64,000 nt of DNA from Pseudomonadota bacterium (GCA_023436885.1 JAEZHI010000038.1:124001-188000); one strand, 5' to 3'; shown: positions 17,790 through 26,839, counted from the stretch's first letter. The notes: generated from the letters alone by a model not told the origin. Numbers and translations are program-made.

Positions 17790-18173
17790 AATCCGCGACA
17801 CTGGAAACCAAAACGCGGCTAATGAAAGGTGGGGTAGCTGGCGTACGACCAAATAGGGTTTGGCCGTAGTCGTAGGCGCAAATCTTTGAATCCCCTAGCG
17901 TTCGCCGGTCGCACCCGCGGGGGTGCCCTCTCCGGTAAAAACCGGGTTAACGACATAGGAAGATTCGGCTCTTGCTCCCCCCATGGGGCCTGTGTATGGT
18001 CAGCCCAATTGAAGCGGACGAGACAAGCTCTCGTCCACGAAACGAGACTAAAGCAGGGGGCTAGCCGTCGGTAATTCTTTAGGTGCGATGGCCGAGGCAG
18101 TTAGCCTACTCAATCCAGGAAAGGCAGTTCAAGAATATATGCGCATTCTGCGCATGGGTTTTCTTTGTCTTTT
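17790..18173 (+). ncRNA. Candidate structured non-coding RNA, family not recognised
   Basis: No convincing protein gene fits the 614 bases between rpsT and the rhodanese. This part carries a series of strong local hairpins: CCGCG/CGCGG (17793-17818); TACGA-CCAAA paired with TTTGG and TCGTA (17844-17874, six-base bulge); GCACCC/GGGTGC with a GCGG loop (17911-17926); CCGGT/ACCGG with an AAAA loop (17932-17945); and GGACGAGA/TCTCGTCC with a five-base loop (18016-18036). It ends in a terminator-like hairpin. An AT-rich patch at 17736-17767 could hold the promoter. It does not show the tmRNA tag codons, the RNase P signature or the SRP RNA apical loop. Strand and ends are inferred from the terminator. 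Confidence 0.45.
18139..18173 (+). terminator. Terminator-like hairpin before the rhodanese gene
   Basis: ATGCGCA (18139-18145) and TGCGCAT (18149-18155) form a perfect seven-pair stem with a TTC loop, followed by GGG and then a T-rich tract (18159-18173). It would end a transcript from the structured region upstream. The TTG start chosen for the rhodanese gene lies 34 bases downstream. Confidence 0.6.
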
Positions 18174-18206
18174 CTGTCAAGTATATTTTGGGGTGGTGGG
18201 GCAATC

Positions 18207-18662
18207 TTGGGTGCGGGATCATTCAACGAAGATCCAGGCTATGCGGGAGACGTCGATGTGCGCCAGACTTGGGAGGCGCTGGTCGCCGATCCCTCTGCCG
18301 TGCTGATCGATGTGCGTACGGTAGCGGAATGGAACTTTGTTGGGCTCCCTGATCTCGAGAGTCTTGGCAAGCGGGTGCTGCTCGTAGAGTGGCAGCGCTT
18401 CCCGGACATGGCTGTTAATCCGTTCTTCGCCGATGAACTCAGTGAGGCTCTTGCCGATCTGGGCGTCGGCCAGGATGCGCCCCTCTACTTCATTTGCCGG
18501 TCGGGAGCGCGCAGTCGATCTGCGGCAACCAAGGCAACGGCCGGCGGCTTTACGCGGGCTTTTAATGTGGCAGGCGGTTTCGAGGGGGCGCTCGGTCCGG
18601 ATCGGCACAGGGGTTGTGTCGATGGCTGGAAGGCGAGCGGTCTGCCCTGGATCCAGAGTTGA
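18207..18662 (+). CDS. Rhodanese-like sulfurtransferase domain protein
   Basis: Single-domain rhodanese of about 151 residues. It has VLIDVRTVAEWNFVGLPDL near residues 35-53 and the active-site loop CRSGARSRSA with the catalytic Cys97. The sulfur acceptor is unknown. The start is uncertain: the TTG at 18207 follows a GGGGTGGTGGGG stretch, a TTG at 18165 is also open, and homologues normally begin only a few residues before the YAGDVDV segment. No ATG is available in frame. Confidence 0.82.
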   Translation: MGAGSFNEDPGYAGDVDVRQTWEALVADPSAVLIDVRTVAEWNFVGLPDLESLGKRVLLVEWQRFPDMAVNPFFADELSEALADLGVGQDAPLYFICRSGARSRSAATKATAGGFTRAFNVAGGFEGALGPDRHRGCVDGWKASGLPWIQS

Positions 18663-19029
18663 CCCGGATGCGTTGGACGAGGCGGCCATTTGGCCTGCAA
18701 GGTGCGCGCAGATCGGGAGACCTGTCACACTGACCAAAATCTGAAGTCCGGAGGCTGCGCTCCGGCAAATGACGGGCTTATGTCCGTCATGCGTATTGAT
18801 GTCGGCTTTGCGGCCGGCAAAATGGATGGGTACCTTATCGAAAGACAAGCGTACCGATCCGGGCCAACGGGGGAAGCGGAAGAGGCGGAGATCGTCCGCT
18901 GTCGTTTCTTTCGAAGATTGAGAAATAACCATCCGTACGCAGGTTCGGATGGTCGAGGAGAGGCGCTCCCGGCGGAAGCTCCTCTTGAGTTGAAGACTGG
19001 CAGTTTAGATTTTGAATGGAGGCCGAGAT
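18663..19029. other. 367-base gap upstream of dnaA with three perfect hairpins
   Basis: No protein gene is supported here. It holds CCGGAG/CTCCGG (18748-18765), ATGACGG/CCGTCAT (18769-18790) and ACCATCCG/CGGATGGT (18928-18953). The first two are tandem and could end the rhodanese transcript, although no T-run follows. The third lies in the presumed dnaA leader. No TTATCCACA-type DnaA box or A/T-rich unwinding element was found, so it does not look like a replication origin. GGAGG at 19017-19021 is the dnaA ribosome site. Confidence 0.6.
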
Positions 19030-20493
19030 ATGTTGGAAGCGGAAGCCTGCGGCGTCGCCGGAGCGGCAGTTGGTCATGCCGATGCGTGGGCGCGCGTTCG
19101 TGGCCGCCTCAAGGCCGATCTCGGCGAAGAGGTGTTTTCCTGCTGGTTTGCCGGCATGAACGTCGAGCAGATCGAAGGGGGTACAGTTTGGCTTTCGGTG
19201 CCCAGCCGCTTCCTGAAGACCTGGATCTCCACCCATTATCGCGACAAGCTTTCGGCTCTCTGGCAGGCGGAAGGGGCGGCTTTCCGCAAGGTCGAAGTCA
19301 CCGTTCGCTCGGCCATGCGAGCCAAGGTCGAGACGCCCACTCGTTTTTCCGCCCCCGAAGCGTCCCGCCCGGCCAGCGCACCGGCGCCACGCGCCGCCAC
19401 GCCGACGCGTCAGGCTGCGGATACTGCCTCCGCTCGGCTTTTTGATGACATTTCCTCGCCGCTCGATCCGCGCTACACCTTCGACAATTTCGTCGAGGGA
19501 GCTTCCAATCGTCTGGCGCTTGCTGCCGCGCGTCAGGTTGCCGAGGGCTCTGCTTCTGCCGTCAAGTTCAATCCGCTCTACGTCCATTCCTCGGTCGGCC
19601 AGGGCAAGACGCACCTTCTGCAGGCGCTGACCCACCATCTCAAGGCTGAGCATCCGGAAATGCGGGTGCTCTATCTGACGGCCGAGCACTTCATGTATCG
19701 CTTCGTGCAGTCGCTGCAGACCCAATCGGCGATCGCCTTCAAGGAAGCGCTCCGCACCATCGATCTCCTGGTCATTGACGACATGCAGTTCCTGCACGGC
19801 AAGCAGATTCAGCAGGAGTTCTGCCACACGGTGAACACGCTGATCGACGGTGCCCGCCAGGTCATCGTCGCGGCCGACCGACCGCCGGTCGAACTTGAGA
19901 CCATGGATGAACGCGTGCGTTCCCGCCTTTCGGGCGGTTTGCTGATCGAAATCGGCGCGCCCGACGCTGCATTGCGTCGGTCGATTGTCGAGCGCCGCAT
20001 CGCCCTCACCGCTCAACATATGCCCGGCTTCTCCGTCCCGGACGACGTGATTGACTTCATCGTTCGCAACGTCACCACGTCGGGTCGCGACCTTGAGGGC
20101 GCGGTGACTCGTCTTGCAGGGCACAATCAGCTGACCGGCCTGACACTGTCGCTCACCATGGCCGAAACGACGCTGAAGGACCTCATTCGCGTCACCGATA
20201 CGCGTCGGGTCAAGATTGAAGACATCCAGCGCGTCGTTTCCAAACACTATAATGTTTCCAAGCAGGATCTCCTGTCGTCGCGCCGTACGCGCTCGATCGT
20301 CTGGCCACGGCAGATTGCCATGTATCTGGCGAAGTCGCTGACGCTGCGCTCCCTGCCTGAAATTGGTCGCCGCTTCGGTGGTCGCGACCATACCACGGTG
20401 CTGCACGCGGTGCGCAAGGTCGAGGAGTTGATCGGCTCCGACGAGGCGCTCACCCAGGAGATCGAAGTCCTTAAGCGCATGCTTGAGGCCTGA
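19030..20493 (+). CDS. dnaA: Chromosomal replication initiator protein DnaA
   Basis: AAA+ ATPase that binds DnaA boxes and opens the origin. The ATG at 19030 has a GGAGG ribosome site and gives 487 residues; a TTG at 19012 is less likely. Domain I covers about residues 15-85, with a Pro/Ala-rich linker to about 140. The AAA+ domain has Walker A SVGQGKTHLLQAL and Walker B LLVIDDMQFLHG. The C-terminal DNA-binding domain carries the signature GGRDHTTVLHAVRKVEEL. It is followed by dnaN, recF and gyrB. Confidence 0.97.
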   Translation: MLEAEACGVAGAAVGHADAWARVRGRLKADLGEEVFSCWFAGMNVEQIEGGTVWLSVPSRFLKTWISTHYRDKLSALWQAEGAAFRKVEVTVRSAMRAKVETPTRFSAPEASRPASAPAPRAATPTRQAADTASARLFDDISSPLDPRYTFDNFVEGASNRLALAAARQVAEGSASAVKFNPLYVHSSVGQGKTHLLQALTHHLKAEHPEMRVLYLTAEHFMYRFVQSLQTQSAIAFKEALRTIDLLVIDDMQFLHGKQIQQEFCHTVNTLIDGARQVIVAADRPPVELETMDERVRSRLSGGLLIEIGAPDAALRRSIVERRIALTAQHMPGFSVPDDVIDFIVRNVTTSGRDLEGAVTRLAGHNQLTGLTLSLTMAETTLKDLIRVTDTRRVKIEDIQRVVSKHYNVSKQDLLSSRRTRSIVWPRQIAMYLAKSLTLRSLPEIGRRFGGRDHTTVLHAVRKVEELIGSDEALTQEIEVLKRMLEA

Positions 20494-20712
20494 CCTAAAT
20501 CCGGAAACGAAAAACGCCAGCGAAAACTGGGTTCGTTAACGGCATGCTGGCTTGCGGAAATCGGCAGTTGCCGTAATGTGCTTTTCCCCGTGGTTGCTCG
20601 TTGAGCGATGGCGGGGAGAAACGGCCTCAGGCGCCAGATTTTCCGGAGGCCGCGCCGGTCGCGCTCAGCGCGACGGACCTGTGCGCGGCAGCCAAGACAG
20701 ACGGGTTTTTCG

Positions 20713-21831
20713 ATGCGCGTAACGCTGGAGCGGTCGCACCTCCTCGCTTCTCTCACTCATGTCCACCGCGTCGTAGAGCGTCGGAACACGATTCCGATCC
20801 TCTCCAACGTGCTGCTGAGGACAGACGAAGGCCAGCTGAAGCTGAAGGCAACCGACCTCGACCTGGAAGCGCAGGAGTCGGTTCCGGCCATGGTCGAGCG
20901 CCCGGGCGCAACGACCGTGCCGGCGCATATGTTCTACGACATCGTGCGCAAATTGCCCGAAGGCTCGCAGGTCTCCCTGGAGGCATCGGCAGATGGGGCG
21001 ACGTTGTCCATTTCCTCCGGCCGTTCGCGCTTTTCGTTGCAGATGCTGCCGGAAAGCGATTTTCCGGATATCACGGTCGGCGATCTCAGCCACGCCTTCA
21101 CGCTGGAAGCTGGCGATCTCAAGCGCCTGATCGACCGGACCCAGTTCGCCATCTCCAACGAGGAGATCCGTTACTACCTGAACGGTATCTTCTTCCATGC
21201 CGTCGATGGTCCCGAGGGCGCTTTGTTCCGCGCCGTCGCAACCGACGGTCACCGTCTTGCCCGTGCCGATATCGCGGCCCCCAAGGGCTCCGAGGGCATG
21301 CCGGGCATCATCGTTCCCCGCAAGACGGTGGGCGAGATCCAGCGCCTCATCGAGGACCCGAAGGCCGAGCTCAAGGTCGAGCTGTCGGATGCCAAGATTC
21401 GACTCACGGTCGGCAATGTCGTCCTGACCTCCAAGTTGATCGACGGTACATTCCCCGATTATGGCCGGGTGATCCCACAGGGCAACGACAAGGAACTCAG
21501 GGTCGACAAGGCGGAGTTCGCCGAGGCTGTCGATCGCGTGTCGACCATCTCGTCCGAACGGGGCCGTGCGGTGAAGCTGGCGCTCGGCGAAGGCCGCATG
21601 GTGCTCACCGTCGTCAATCCGGATTCCGGTACGGCAACGGAAGAAGTGATGGTCGATTACGGCGATACACCGCTCGAGATCGGCTTCAACGCTCGCTATT
21701 TGCTCGATATCGCCGGCCAGCTGACCTCTGAGACGGCGGTGTTCCACCTCGCCGACGCCGGCTCGCCGACGCTGATCCAGGATGCCGGCGATGGCGCCAC
21801 GCTTTACGTGCTGATGCCAATGCGGGTGTGA
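20713..21831 (+). CDS. dnaN: DNA polymerase III beta sliding clamp
   Basis: Ring-shaped processivity factor. The ATG at 20713 (MRVTLERSHLLASLTHV) gives 372 residues, the standard length of three clamp domains. Typical segments are NTIPILSNVLLR near residue 30 and the C-terminal LYVLMPMRV. The 219 bases between dnaA and dnaN contain no gene and presumably hold a dnaN promoter. The stop codon overlaps a possible GTG start of recF. Confidence 0.97.
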   Translation: MRVTLERSHLLASLTHVHRVVERRNTIPILSNVLLRTDEGQLKLKATDLDLEAQESVPAMVERPGATTVPAHMFYDIVRKLPEGSQVSLEASADGATLSISSGRSRFSLQMLPESDFPDITVGDLSHAFTLEAGDLKRLIDRTQFAISNEEIRYYLNGIFFHAVDGPEGALFRAVATDGHRLARADIAAPKGSEGMPGIIVPRKTVGEIQRLIEDPKAELKVELSDAKIRLTVGNVVLTSKLIDGTFPDYGRVIPQGNDKELRVDKAEFAEAVDRVSTISSERGRAVKLALGEGRMVLTVVNPDSGTATEEVMVDYGDTPLEIGFNARYLLDIAGQLTSETAVFHLADAGSPTLIQDAGDGATLYVLMPMRV

Positions 21832-21851
21832 CCCGCCAGCGCTGGACTTCC

Positions 21852-23003
21852 ATGACAGACATTCGTCCGGAGGCGAAGGTGCGCGTGAGCCACCTTCGCC
21901 TCAACGATTTCCGAAACCATTCCGATCTCACGCTCGACTTTTCGGGCCGCTCGGTTGTGCTCGTGGGGCAGAATGGTGTCGGCAAGACCAACGTGCTTGA
22001 GGCGCTGTCCTTGCTCGCTCCTGGGCGTGGATTTCGTCGAGCAACGCTTGCCGAGATGGCTCGCCTCGGAGGCTCTGGCGGCTTTTCAGTCCTCGCTGAT
22101 GTCGAGGGGGCTTTCGGGGCCGTGCGAATCGGCACGGGCGCGATTGCCGGTGAACCGGGGCGCCAGCTTCTGGTAGACGGCGAGCCGCAAAAGGGCAGCG
22201 AGCGCCTATCGGACCATTTGCGCCTCATCTGGCTTATCCCTGCCATGGATGGTCTTTTCGTGGGGGCGGCCAGCGATCGGCGGCGGTTTCTCGACCGATT
22301 GGTGCTGGCTGTCGATCCGGCGCACGGTCGGCGCGTTTCCTCCTATGAACAGGCTGTCGCCTCTCGCAACAGGTTGCTGGAGGCGCGTGAGATCGACATG
22401 GCCTGGCTCGATGCGATCGAAACCGAGATCGCCACGACTGGTGTCGCCATTGCCGCTGCCCGTCGCGAGACCGTGCATTGCCTTGCCCGCCTAATCGAGG
22501 CGCGCCCGGACGGCAATGGTGCTTTCCCGAGGGCTGCTGTCCAGTTGGTTGGTGACGTCGACGCGGCCCTCGAGGGCACGGCAGCGGCCGACGTGGAGGA
22601 CTGGTTGAGGGCCGATCTGCGGGCCGGGCGTTCGCGTGATCGGGCTGCAGGGAGAACGCTCGTCGGTCCGCACCGCTCCGACCTTTCGGTGCGCCATGCC
22701 GGCAAGGACATGCCGGCTTCAGCCTCGTCCACGGGCGAGCAGAAAGCACTGCTCACCGGGTTGGTGCTGGCACAAGCGGCGCTGGTCACCGAACTCACTG
22801 GCAGCCCGCCAGTGCTCCTGCTCGATGAAGTCGCCGCTCACCTCGATGCGCATCGCCGTCACGCCCTAGTCGATCTCATCGCAGCACTCGGCGTTCAGGC
22901 CTTCATGACCGGTACGGAAGCCGCCCCCTTTGAAGGTTTTTCCGGCGAAGCGGAAATCATCATGATTCCCGATGCTCCGCCGCTGAATTCCGCGGAAATT
23001 TGA
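21852..23003 (+). CDS. recF: DNA replication and repair protein RecF
   Basis: SMC-like ATPase that helps load RecA at gapped DNA. From the ATG at 21852 it is 383 residues. A GTG at 21828 overlapping the dnaN stop (GTGA) would add eight and is a real alternative; neither has a good ribosome site. Visible motifs are Walker A VGQNGVGKTNVLEAL, the ABC-type signature STGEQKALLTGLVLAQA and Walker B LLLDEVAAHLD. Confidence 0.93.
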   Translation: MTDIRPEAKVRVSHLRLNDFRNHSDLTLDFSGRSVVLVGQNGVGKTNVLEALSLLAPGRGFRRATLAEMARLGGSGGFSVLADVEGAFGAVRIGTGAIAGEPGRQLLVDGEPQKGSERLSDHLRLIWLIPAMDGLFVGAASDRRRFLDRLVLAVDPAHGRRVSSYEQAVASRNRLLEAREIDMAWLDAIETEIATTGVAIAAARRETVHCLARLIEARPDGNGAFPRAAVQLVGDVDAALEGTAAADVEDWLRADLRAGRSRDRAAGRTLVGPHRSDLSVRHAGKDMPASASSTGEQKALLTGLVLAQAALVTELTGSPPVLLLDEVAAHLDAHRRHALVDLIAALGVQAFMTGTEAAPFEGFSGEAEIIMIPDAPPLNSAEI

Positions 23004-23197
23004 GATTGATTCGCCGCATTTCCACCCGATTGCAGCGCCATGGTGCGGCCGCTGCTGATCCACGGGCATAAATCCCCAGCAAGACCATTGAAAAGAAACG
23101 CTTTTCGGCTCTGCGCCGAGGGTGGTTGAAGCAGTTCCCGCCAGCCTTTAAGAGAACATCAGGCGGGATGTTCCCGAGACGAGAAACGAAGGCCTCC

Positions 23198-25627
23198 ATG
23201 ACCGACACCACAGCCTACGACCCCGACGACTACGGCGCCGAATCCATCAAGGTGCTTAAGGGGCTCGACGCGGTGCGAAAGCGCCCCGGCATGTACATCG
23301 GCGACACCGACGACGGGTCGGGCCTGCACCACATGGTCTACGAGGTCGTGGACAACGCCATCGACGAGGCGCTGGCTGGCCACGCTGACGTGGTGAAGGT
23401 GCGCCTCAATGCCGATGGCTCCTGCACGGTGCGCGACAACGGGCGCGGCATTCCCACCGACATCCACAAGGAAGAGGGCGTGTCGGCGGCCGAGGTCATC
23501 ATGACCCAGCTGCATGCTGGCGGAAAGTTCGACCAGAATTCCTACAAGGTGTCGGGCGGCCTCCACGGCGTTGGCGTATCGGTGGTCAACGCGCTGTCGG
23601 TCTGGTTGAAGCTCAAGATCTGGCGCCATGATCAGGTGCATGAGATGAGTTTCACGAACGGAGTGCCGGATGCCCCGCTCGCCGTCACTGGTACATCGGT
23701 TGGCGAAAAGGGTACCGAGGTAACCTTCATGCCCAGCCATGAGACGTTCAAGGGTGTCACGGAATTCGATTTCGCGACGCTGGAGCGGCGACTGCGGGAG
23801 CTCGCGTTCTTGAACTCCGGCGTTCGTATCGTTCTTGAAGACAATCGCGGTGTCGAGCCGCGCATCGAGGAACTGCATTACGAAGGCGGTCTTGAAGCCT
23901 TCGTTCGCTATCTCGATCGCTCGAAAAAGCCGGCGATCACCAAGCCGATCATGGTGTCGACCGAAAAGGACGGAATCACCGTCGAGGTCGCACTCTGGTG
24001 GAACGACAGCTACCACGAGAACGTGCTCTGCTTCACCAACAACATCCCCCAGCGCGACGGTGGCACCCACCTTGCCGGCTTCCGCGCTGCGCTGACCCGC
24101 CAAGTGACCAGCTATGCAGAAAGCGCCGGAATCTCCAAGCGCGAGAAGGTGACGCTGACCGGTGATGACTGCCGCGAAGGCCTGACCTGTGTCCTGTCGG
24201 TCAAGGTGCCCGACCCGAAGTTCTCCAGCCAGACCAAGGACAAGCTGGTATCGTCGGAAGTGCGACCGGTCGTCGAGGGCGCGCTCAACGAGGCTTTCTC
24301 CACTTGGTTTGAGGAGCATCCGGCCGAAGCCCGAACCGTTGTCGGCAAGGTGGTCGAAGCCGCTGCCGCCCGTGAAGCGGCCCGCAAGGCGCGCGAACTG
24401 ACCCGCCGCAAGGGCGCGCTCGATATGGCCTCGTTGCCCGGCAAGCTTGCCGAGTGTCAGGACCGCGATCCCGCCAACACCGAACTCTTCCTCGTCGAGG
24501 GTGACTCGGCAGGTGGCTCGGCCAAGCAGGGCCGCAATCGCGAGTTCCAAGCCGTGCTGCCGCTTCGCGGCAAGATCTTGAACGTGGAGCGGGCGCGCTT
24601 CGACAAGATGCTCTCATCGGCCGAAATCGGCACGCTGATCACGGCGCTCGGCACGTCGATCGGTACCGACGAGTTCGCTCCGGACAAGCTGCGCTACCAC
24701 AAGATCATCATCATGACCGACGCCGACGTCGACGGCGCCCATATTCGCACGCTGTTGCTCACTTTCTTCTTCCGGCAGATGCCGGCGTTGATTGAGCGCG
24801 GCCACGTCTATATCGCCCAGCCGCCGCTCTATAAGGTCACCCGCGGCAAGTCCGAGCAATATCTCAAGGACGAGCGCGCACTCGAAGACTTCCTGATCAC
24901 GCAGGGTCTTGATGAGGCGGTGCTCAAGCTCGCCGATGGAGAGGCGCGGGCCGGCCAGGATCTGCGAGCGATCGTTGATCGGGCACGCGCCGTGCGCAGC
25001 CTGATCGAGGGTCTGCATCATCGCTATAGCCATGAGGTTGTTGAGCAGGCGGCGATTGCCGGTGCGCTTGATGCTCGGCTTCTCGAAAACCATGAGGCTG
25101 CACAGAATGCCGCCGATAGCGTGGCTGCCCGCCTCGATGTCATCGCCGACGAGTTCGAAAAGGGCTGGACGGGCGAGGCGATGCCGGACGGAAGCCTCGC
25201 TTTCCGCCGCGTCGTGCGCGGTGTCACCGAGACCAGCATTATCGACACGGCACTGCTGTCGTCGGCCGATGCGCGCAAGATCTCCGGCCATCACGAACAC
25301 CTCGCCGCCATCTATGGCTCATCGGCTGTGCTCAGGCGTCGTGAGGCCGAGACAGTCGTACGTGGTCCTCGGACATTGCTCGATGCCGTCTACGCGGCGG
25401 GCCGCAAGGGCATCGCGATGCAGCGCTACAAGGGCCTCGGCGAAATGAACGCCGAGCAGCTCTGGGAAACGACGCTCGATCCGAACGCACGTTCGCTGCT
25501 GCGCGTTCAGGTGAGCGAGGCTGTCGAGGCCGACGACATCTTCGAGCGCCTGATGGGCGACGAAGTTGAACCGCGCCGCGAGTTCATTCAGGCCAACGCG
25601 CTTTCCGTCGCCAACCTGGACGTCTGA
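23198..25627 (+). CDS. gyrB: DNA gyrase subunit B
   Basis: ATPase subunit of the type II topoisomerase that introduces negative supercoils. The ATG at 23198 (MTDTTAYDPDDYGAESIKV) gives 809 residues. The GHKL ATPase site is seen in KRPGMYIGDTDDGSGLHH and DNAIDEALAG. The TOPRIM motif EGDSAGGSAKQGR is near residue 436, and the C-terminal QRYKGLGEMNAEQLWETT is present. The 194-base leader contains a small hairpin (GAAAAG/CTTTTC, 23090-23106). A terminator follows. Confidence 0.97.
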   Translation: MTDTTAYDPDDYGAESIKVLKGLDAVRKRPGMYIGDTDDGSGLHHMVYEVVDNAIDEALAGHADVVKVRLNADGSCTVRDNGRGIPTDIHKEEGVSAAEVIMTQLHAGGKFDQNSYKVSGGLHGVGVSVVNALSVWLKLKIWRHDQVHEMSFTNGVPDAPLAVTGTSVGEKGTEVTFMPSHETFKGVTEFDFATLERRLRELAFLNSGVRIVLEDNRGVEPRIEELHYEGGLEAFVRYLDRSKKPAITKPIMVSTEKDGITVEVALWWNDSYHENVLCFTNNIPQRDGGTHLAGFRAALTRQVTSYAESAGISKREKVTLTGDDCREGLTCVLSVKVPDPKFSSQTKDKLVSSEVRPVVEGALNEAFSTWFEEHPAEARTVVGKVVEAAAAREAARKARELTRRKGALDMASLPGKLAECQDRDPANTELFLVEGDSAGGSAKQGRNREFQAVLPLRGKILNVERARFDKMLSSAEIGTLITALGTSIGTDEFAPDKLRYHKIIIMTDADVDGAHIRTLLLTFFFRQMPALIERGHVYIAQPPLYKVTRGKSEQYLKDERALEDFLITQGLDEAVLKLADGEARAGQDLRAIVDRARAVRSLIEGLHHRYSHEVVEQAAIAGALDARLLENHEAAQNAADSVAARLDVIADEFEKGWTGEAMPDGSLAFRRVVRGVTETSIIDTALLSSADARKISGHHEHLAAIYGSSAVLRRREAETVVRGPRTLLDAVYAAGRKGIAMQRYKGLGEMNAEQLWETTLDPNARSLLRVQVSEAVEADDIFERLMGDEVEPRREFIQANALSVANLDV

Positions 25628-25654
25628 TACATCCTCGCCCATATAGGCTAAGTC

Positions 25655-25695
25655 CCGGCGCCTCGGTGATTTCATCGGGGCGCCGGCGCTGTTTT
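25655..25695 (+). terminator. Terminator of gyrB, overlapping the end of the DUF429 gene
   Basis: CCGGCGCC (25655-25662) pairs perfectly with GGCGCCGG (25679-25686); inside is a small TGA-TT-TCA hairpin. A short GTTTT follows (25691-25695). The right arm lies within the last codons of the convergent DUF429 gene, so the element may serve both directions. Confidence 0.65.
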
Positions 25696-26526
25696 GAGCT
25701 CGGATATGTCTGCTTCGGCTGCGGTCGATATTGCCGCTGAACCCACGCCTATCGGTACCCACACAGCGGATTCGGCATCGCCGAAGGCACGTGCCTTTCC
25801 GTCAAGAGCCATGGCTCCGGCGTGTGCCGCGACGACAGCATCGAGACGGTCTTCAAAAGCCTTGAGACTGCGGCCGCGTGCGTCGGCCGGTGGAAGGGGG
25901 AGAAAATCCGAACTCCCTGCCAGAACGCCGTCGAGCGCTGCGATGATGATGGCCCAGACTTCGAAGAGGCGTTGGCGTCGCTCGGCAAGTGACAGCCCGG
26001 GCCAATATTTCCCGGTATTTCCAGCCTTGTAGGGCAGCCGATAGGCGGTCTTCAAGAGTTCGATCAGGGCTGGATGCGGATAGATTTCGATACGGCAAGG
26101 CGGCCGTATTTCCAGCGTTGCCAGAGGATAGCCGGCAACAGACAATTCATTTTCCAAAGCTCTGCCAACGGCACCTGGGCGGCTGATCGTCGGAGAATGT
26201 GTGCCCGCGCCGCGGCCCGCGTAGGCGCGATTGACGGCATTGTCGGCTGCACGGCGGGTGATGATTGGCCCATCCATCATCGGCATGTCGACCGCGATGA
26301 GATCCGGTGCCCGTCCGGCCAGGTGATGGGCTGCTTCAACCACCGATGCCAGGCCCTTCGCTTCACAGATGTTCGCATGAGCGATGAACTCAGTGAATGA
26401 TGAAGCAGCGGCGATCAAGCGCCACCCGTCACCCGCCTTGATGGCCAGCGCCACACCACTCGGATTGGTGGCTGTCCATGCCGCATCGATGCCGAGGACG
26501 ACCTTTTCAGGTAATGAAGCCGGCAT
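25672..26526 (-). CDS. DUF429 domain-containing protein
   Basis: A 284-residue member of the DUF429 family, predicted to have an RNase H-like fold; biochemical role unknown. Recognisable segments are VVLGIDAAWTATNPSGVALA at the N-terminus, LIAVDMPMMDGP near residue 85, and RPPCRIEIYPHPALIEL near 150, each with acidic residues that could hold a metal. The ATG at 26526 follows a GAGGGAT ribosome site. Its start is overlapped by 20 bases by the small membrane protein gene upstream, so the two are probably co-translated. Confidence 0.8.
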   Translation of the reverse strand: MPASLPEKVVLGIDAAWTATNPSGVALAIKAGDGWRLIAAASSFTEFIAHANICEAKGLASVVEAAHHLAGRAPDLIAVDMPMMDGPIITRRAADNAVNRAYAGRGAGTHSPTISRPGAVGRALENELSVAGYPLATLEIRPPCRIEIYPHPALIELLKTAYRLPYKAGNTGKYWPGLSLAERRQRLFEVWAIIIAALDGVLAGSSDFLPLPPADARGRSLKAFEDRLDAVVAAHAGAMALDGKARAFGDAESAVWVPIGVGSAAISTAAEADISELKTAPAPR

Positions 26527-26839
26527 GATCCCTCGTCGGACGCGGTGATCTGCGCGCGCCCGCAAGCATCAGAAAGATGCCGGAGATACCGGCGACGGCA
26601 AGCGTTGGCCACGCGAGGACCGCCAATCCCCATTCCGTCCACTTGGCTTCGCCGACGAGCGGTTTCATGATCGCTTCCAGGCGATCCACGAAGTCCGGTG
26701 AGATGAGTGAAAGGCTGCCCGACAAGGGTGTCATCACTACCGCGTCGGCAGCGATCGACGAGATACCGTCGGAGATGAGGGCAACCAAGCCAATCGCGAA
26801 AAGCCCCAGTCCCAGAATACGCGCTACAAAGGACAACAT
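26507..26839 (-). CDS. Small two-helix membrane protein, function unknown
   Basis: A 110-residue hydrophobic protein with two predicted membrane helices: about residues 5-27 (ILGLGLFAIGLVALI) and about 70-92 (WGLAVLAWPTLAVAGISGIF). The loop between them (about 45 residues) is mixed. The C-terminus ends in an Arg/Pro-rich tail. No family was recognised. Overlap with the DUF429 gene suggests an operon, and the divergent neighbour is the Inh-like lipoprotein gene. Confidence 0.7.
   Translation of the reverse strand: MLSFVARILGLGLFAIGLVALISDGISSIAADAVVMTPLSGSLSLISPDFVDRLEAIMKPLVGEAKWTEWGLAVLAWPTLAVAGISGIFLMLAGARRSPRPTRDHAGFIT

Noticed and set aside
17886..18074. 62-codon plus-strand frame in the rpsT-rhodanese gap
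   Set aside because: It crosses several perfect hairpins, has no ribosome site and gives a low-similarity basic peptide; the region is better explained as structured RNA.
17790..18173. tmRNA (permuted alphaproteobacterial form), RNase P RNA or SRP RNA
   Set aside because: I found no Ala-Asn-Asp-Asn tag codons, no acceptor segment with CCA, no RNase P GAAAGTCC-type core and no SRP apical loop on either strand.
18835..20406. Long open frame (523 codons) on the minus strand opposite dnaA
   Set aside because: It lies antisense to a certain gene, has no recognisable domain, and long antisense frames are expected in GC-rich coding DNA.
18663..20712. Chromosomal origin around dnaA
   Set aside because: No cluster of TTATCCACA-like DnaA boxes and no A/T-rich unwinding tract; in Hyphomicrobiales the origin is usually not at dnaA.
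23159..24550. Minus-strand open frame of 463 codons opposite gyrB
   Set aside because: Shadow of gyrB codon bias; no ribosome site or known family.
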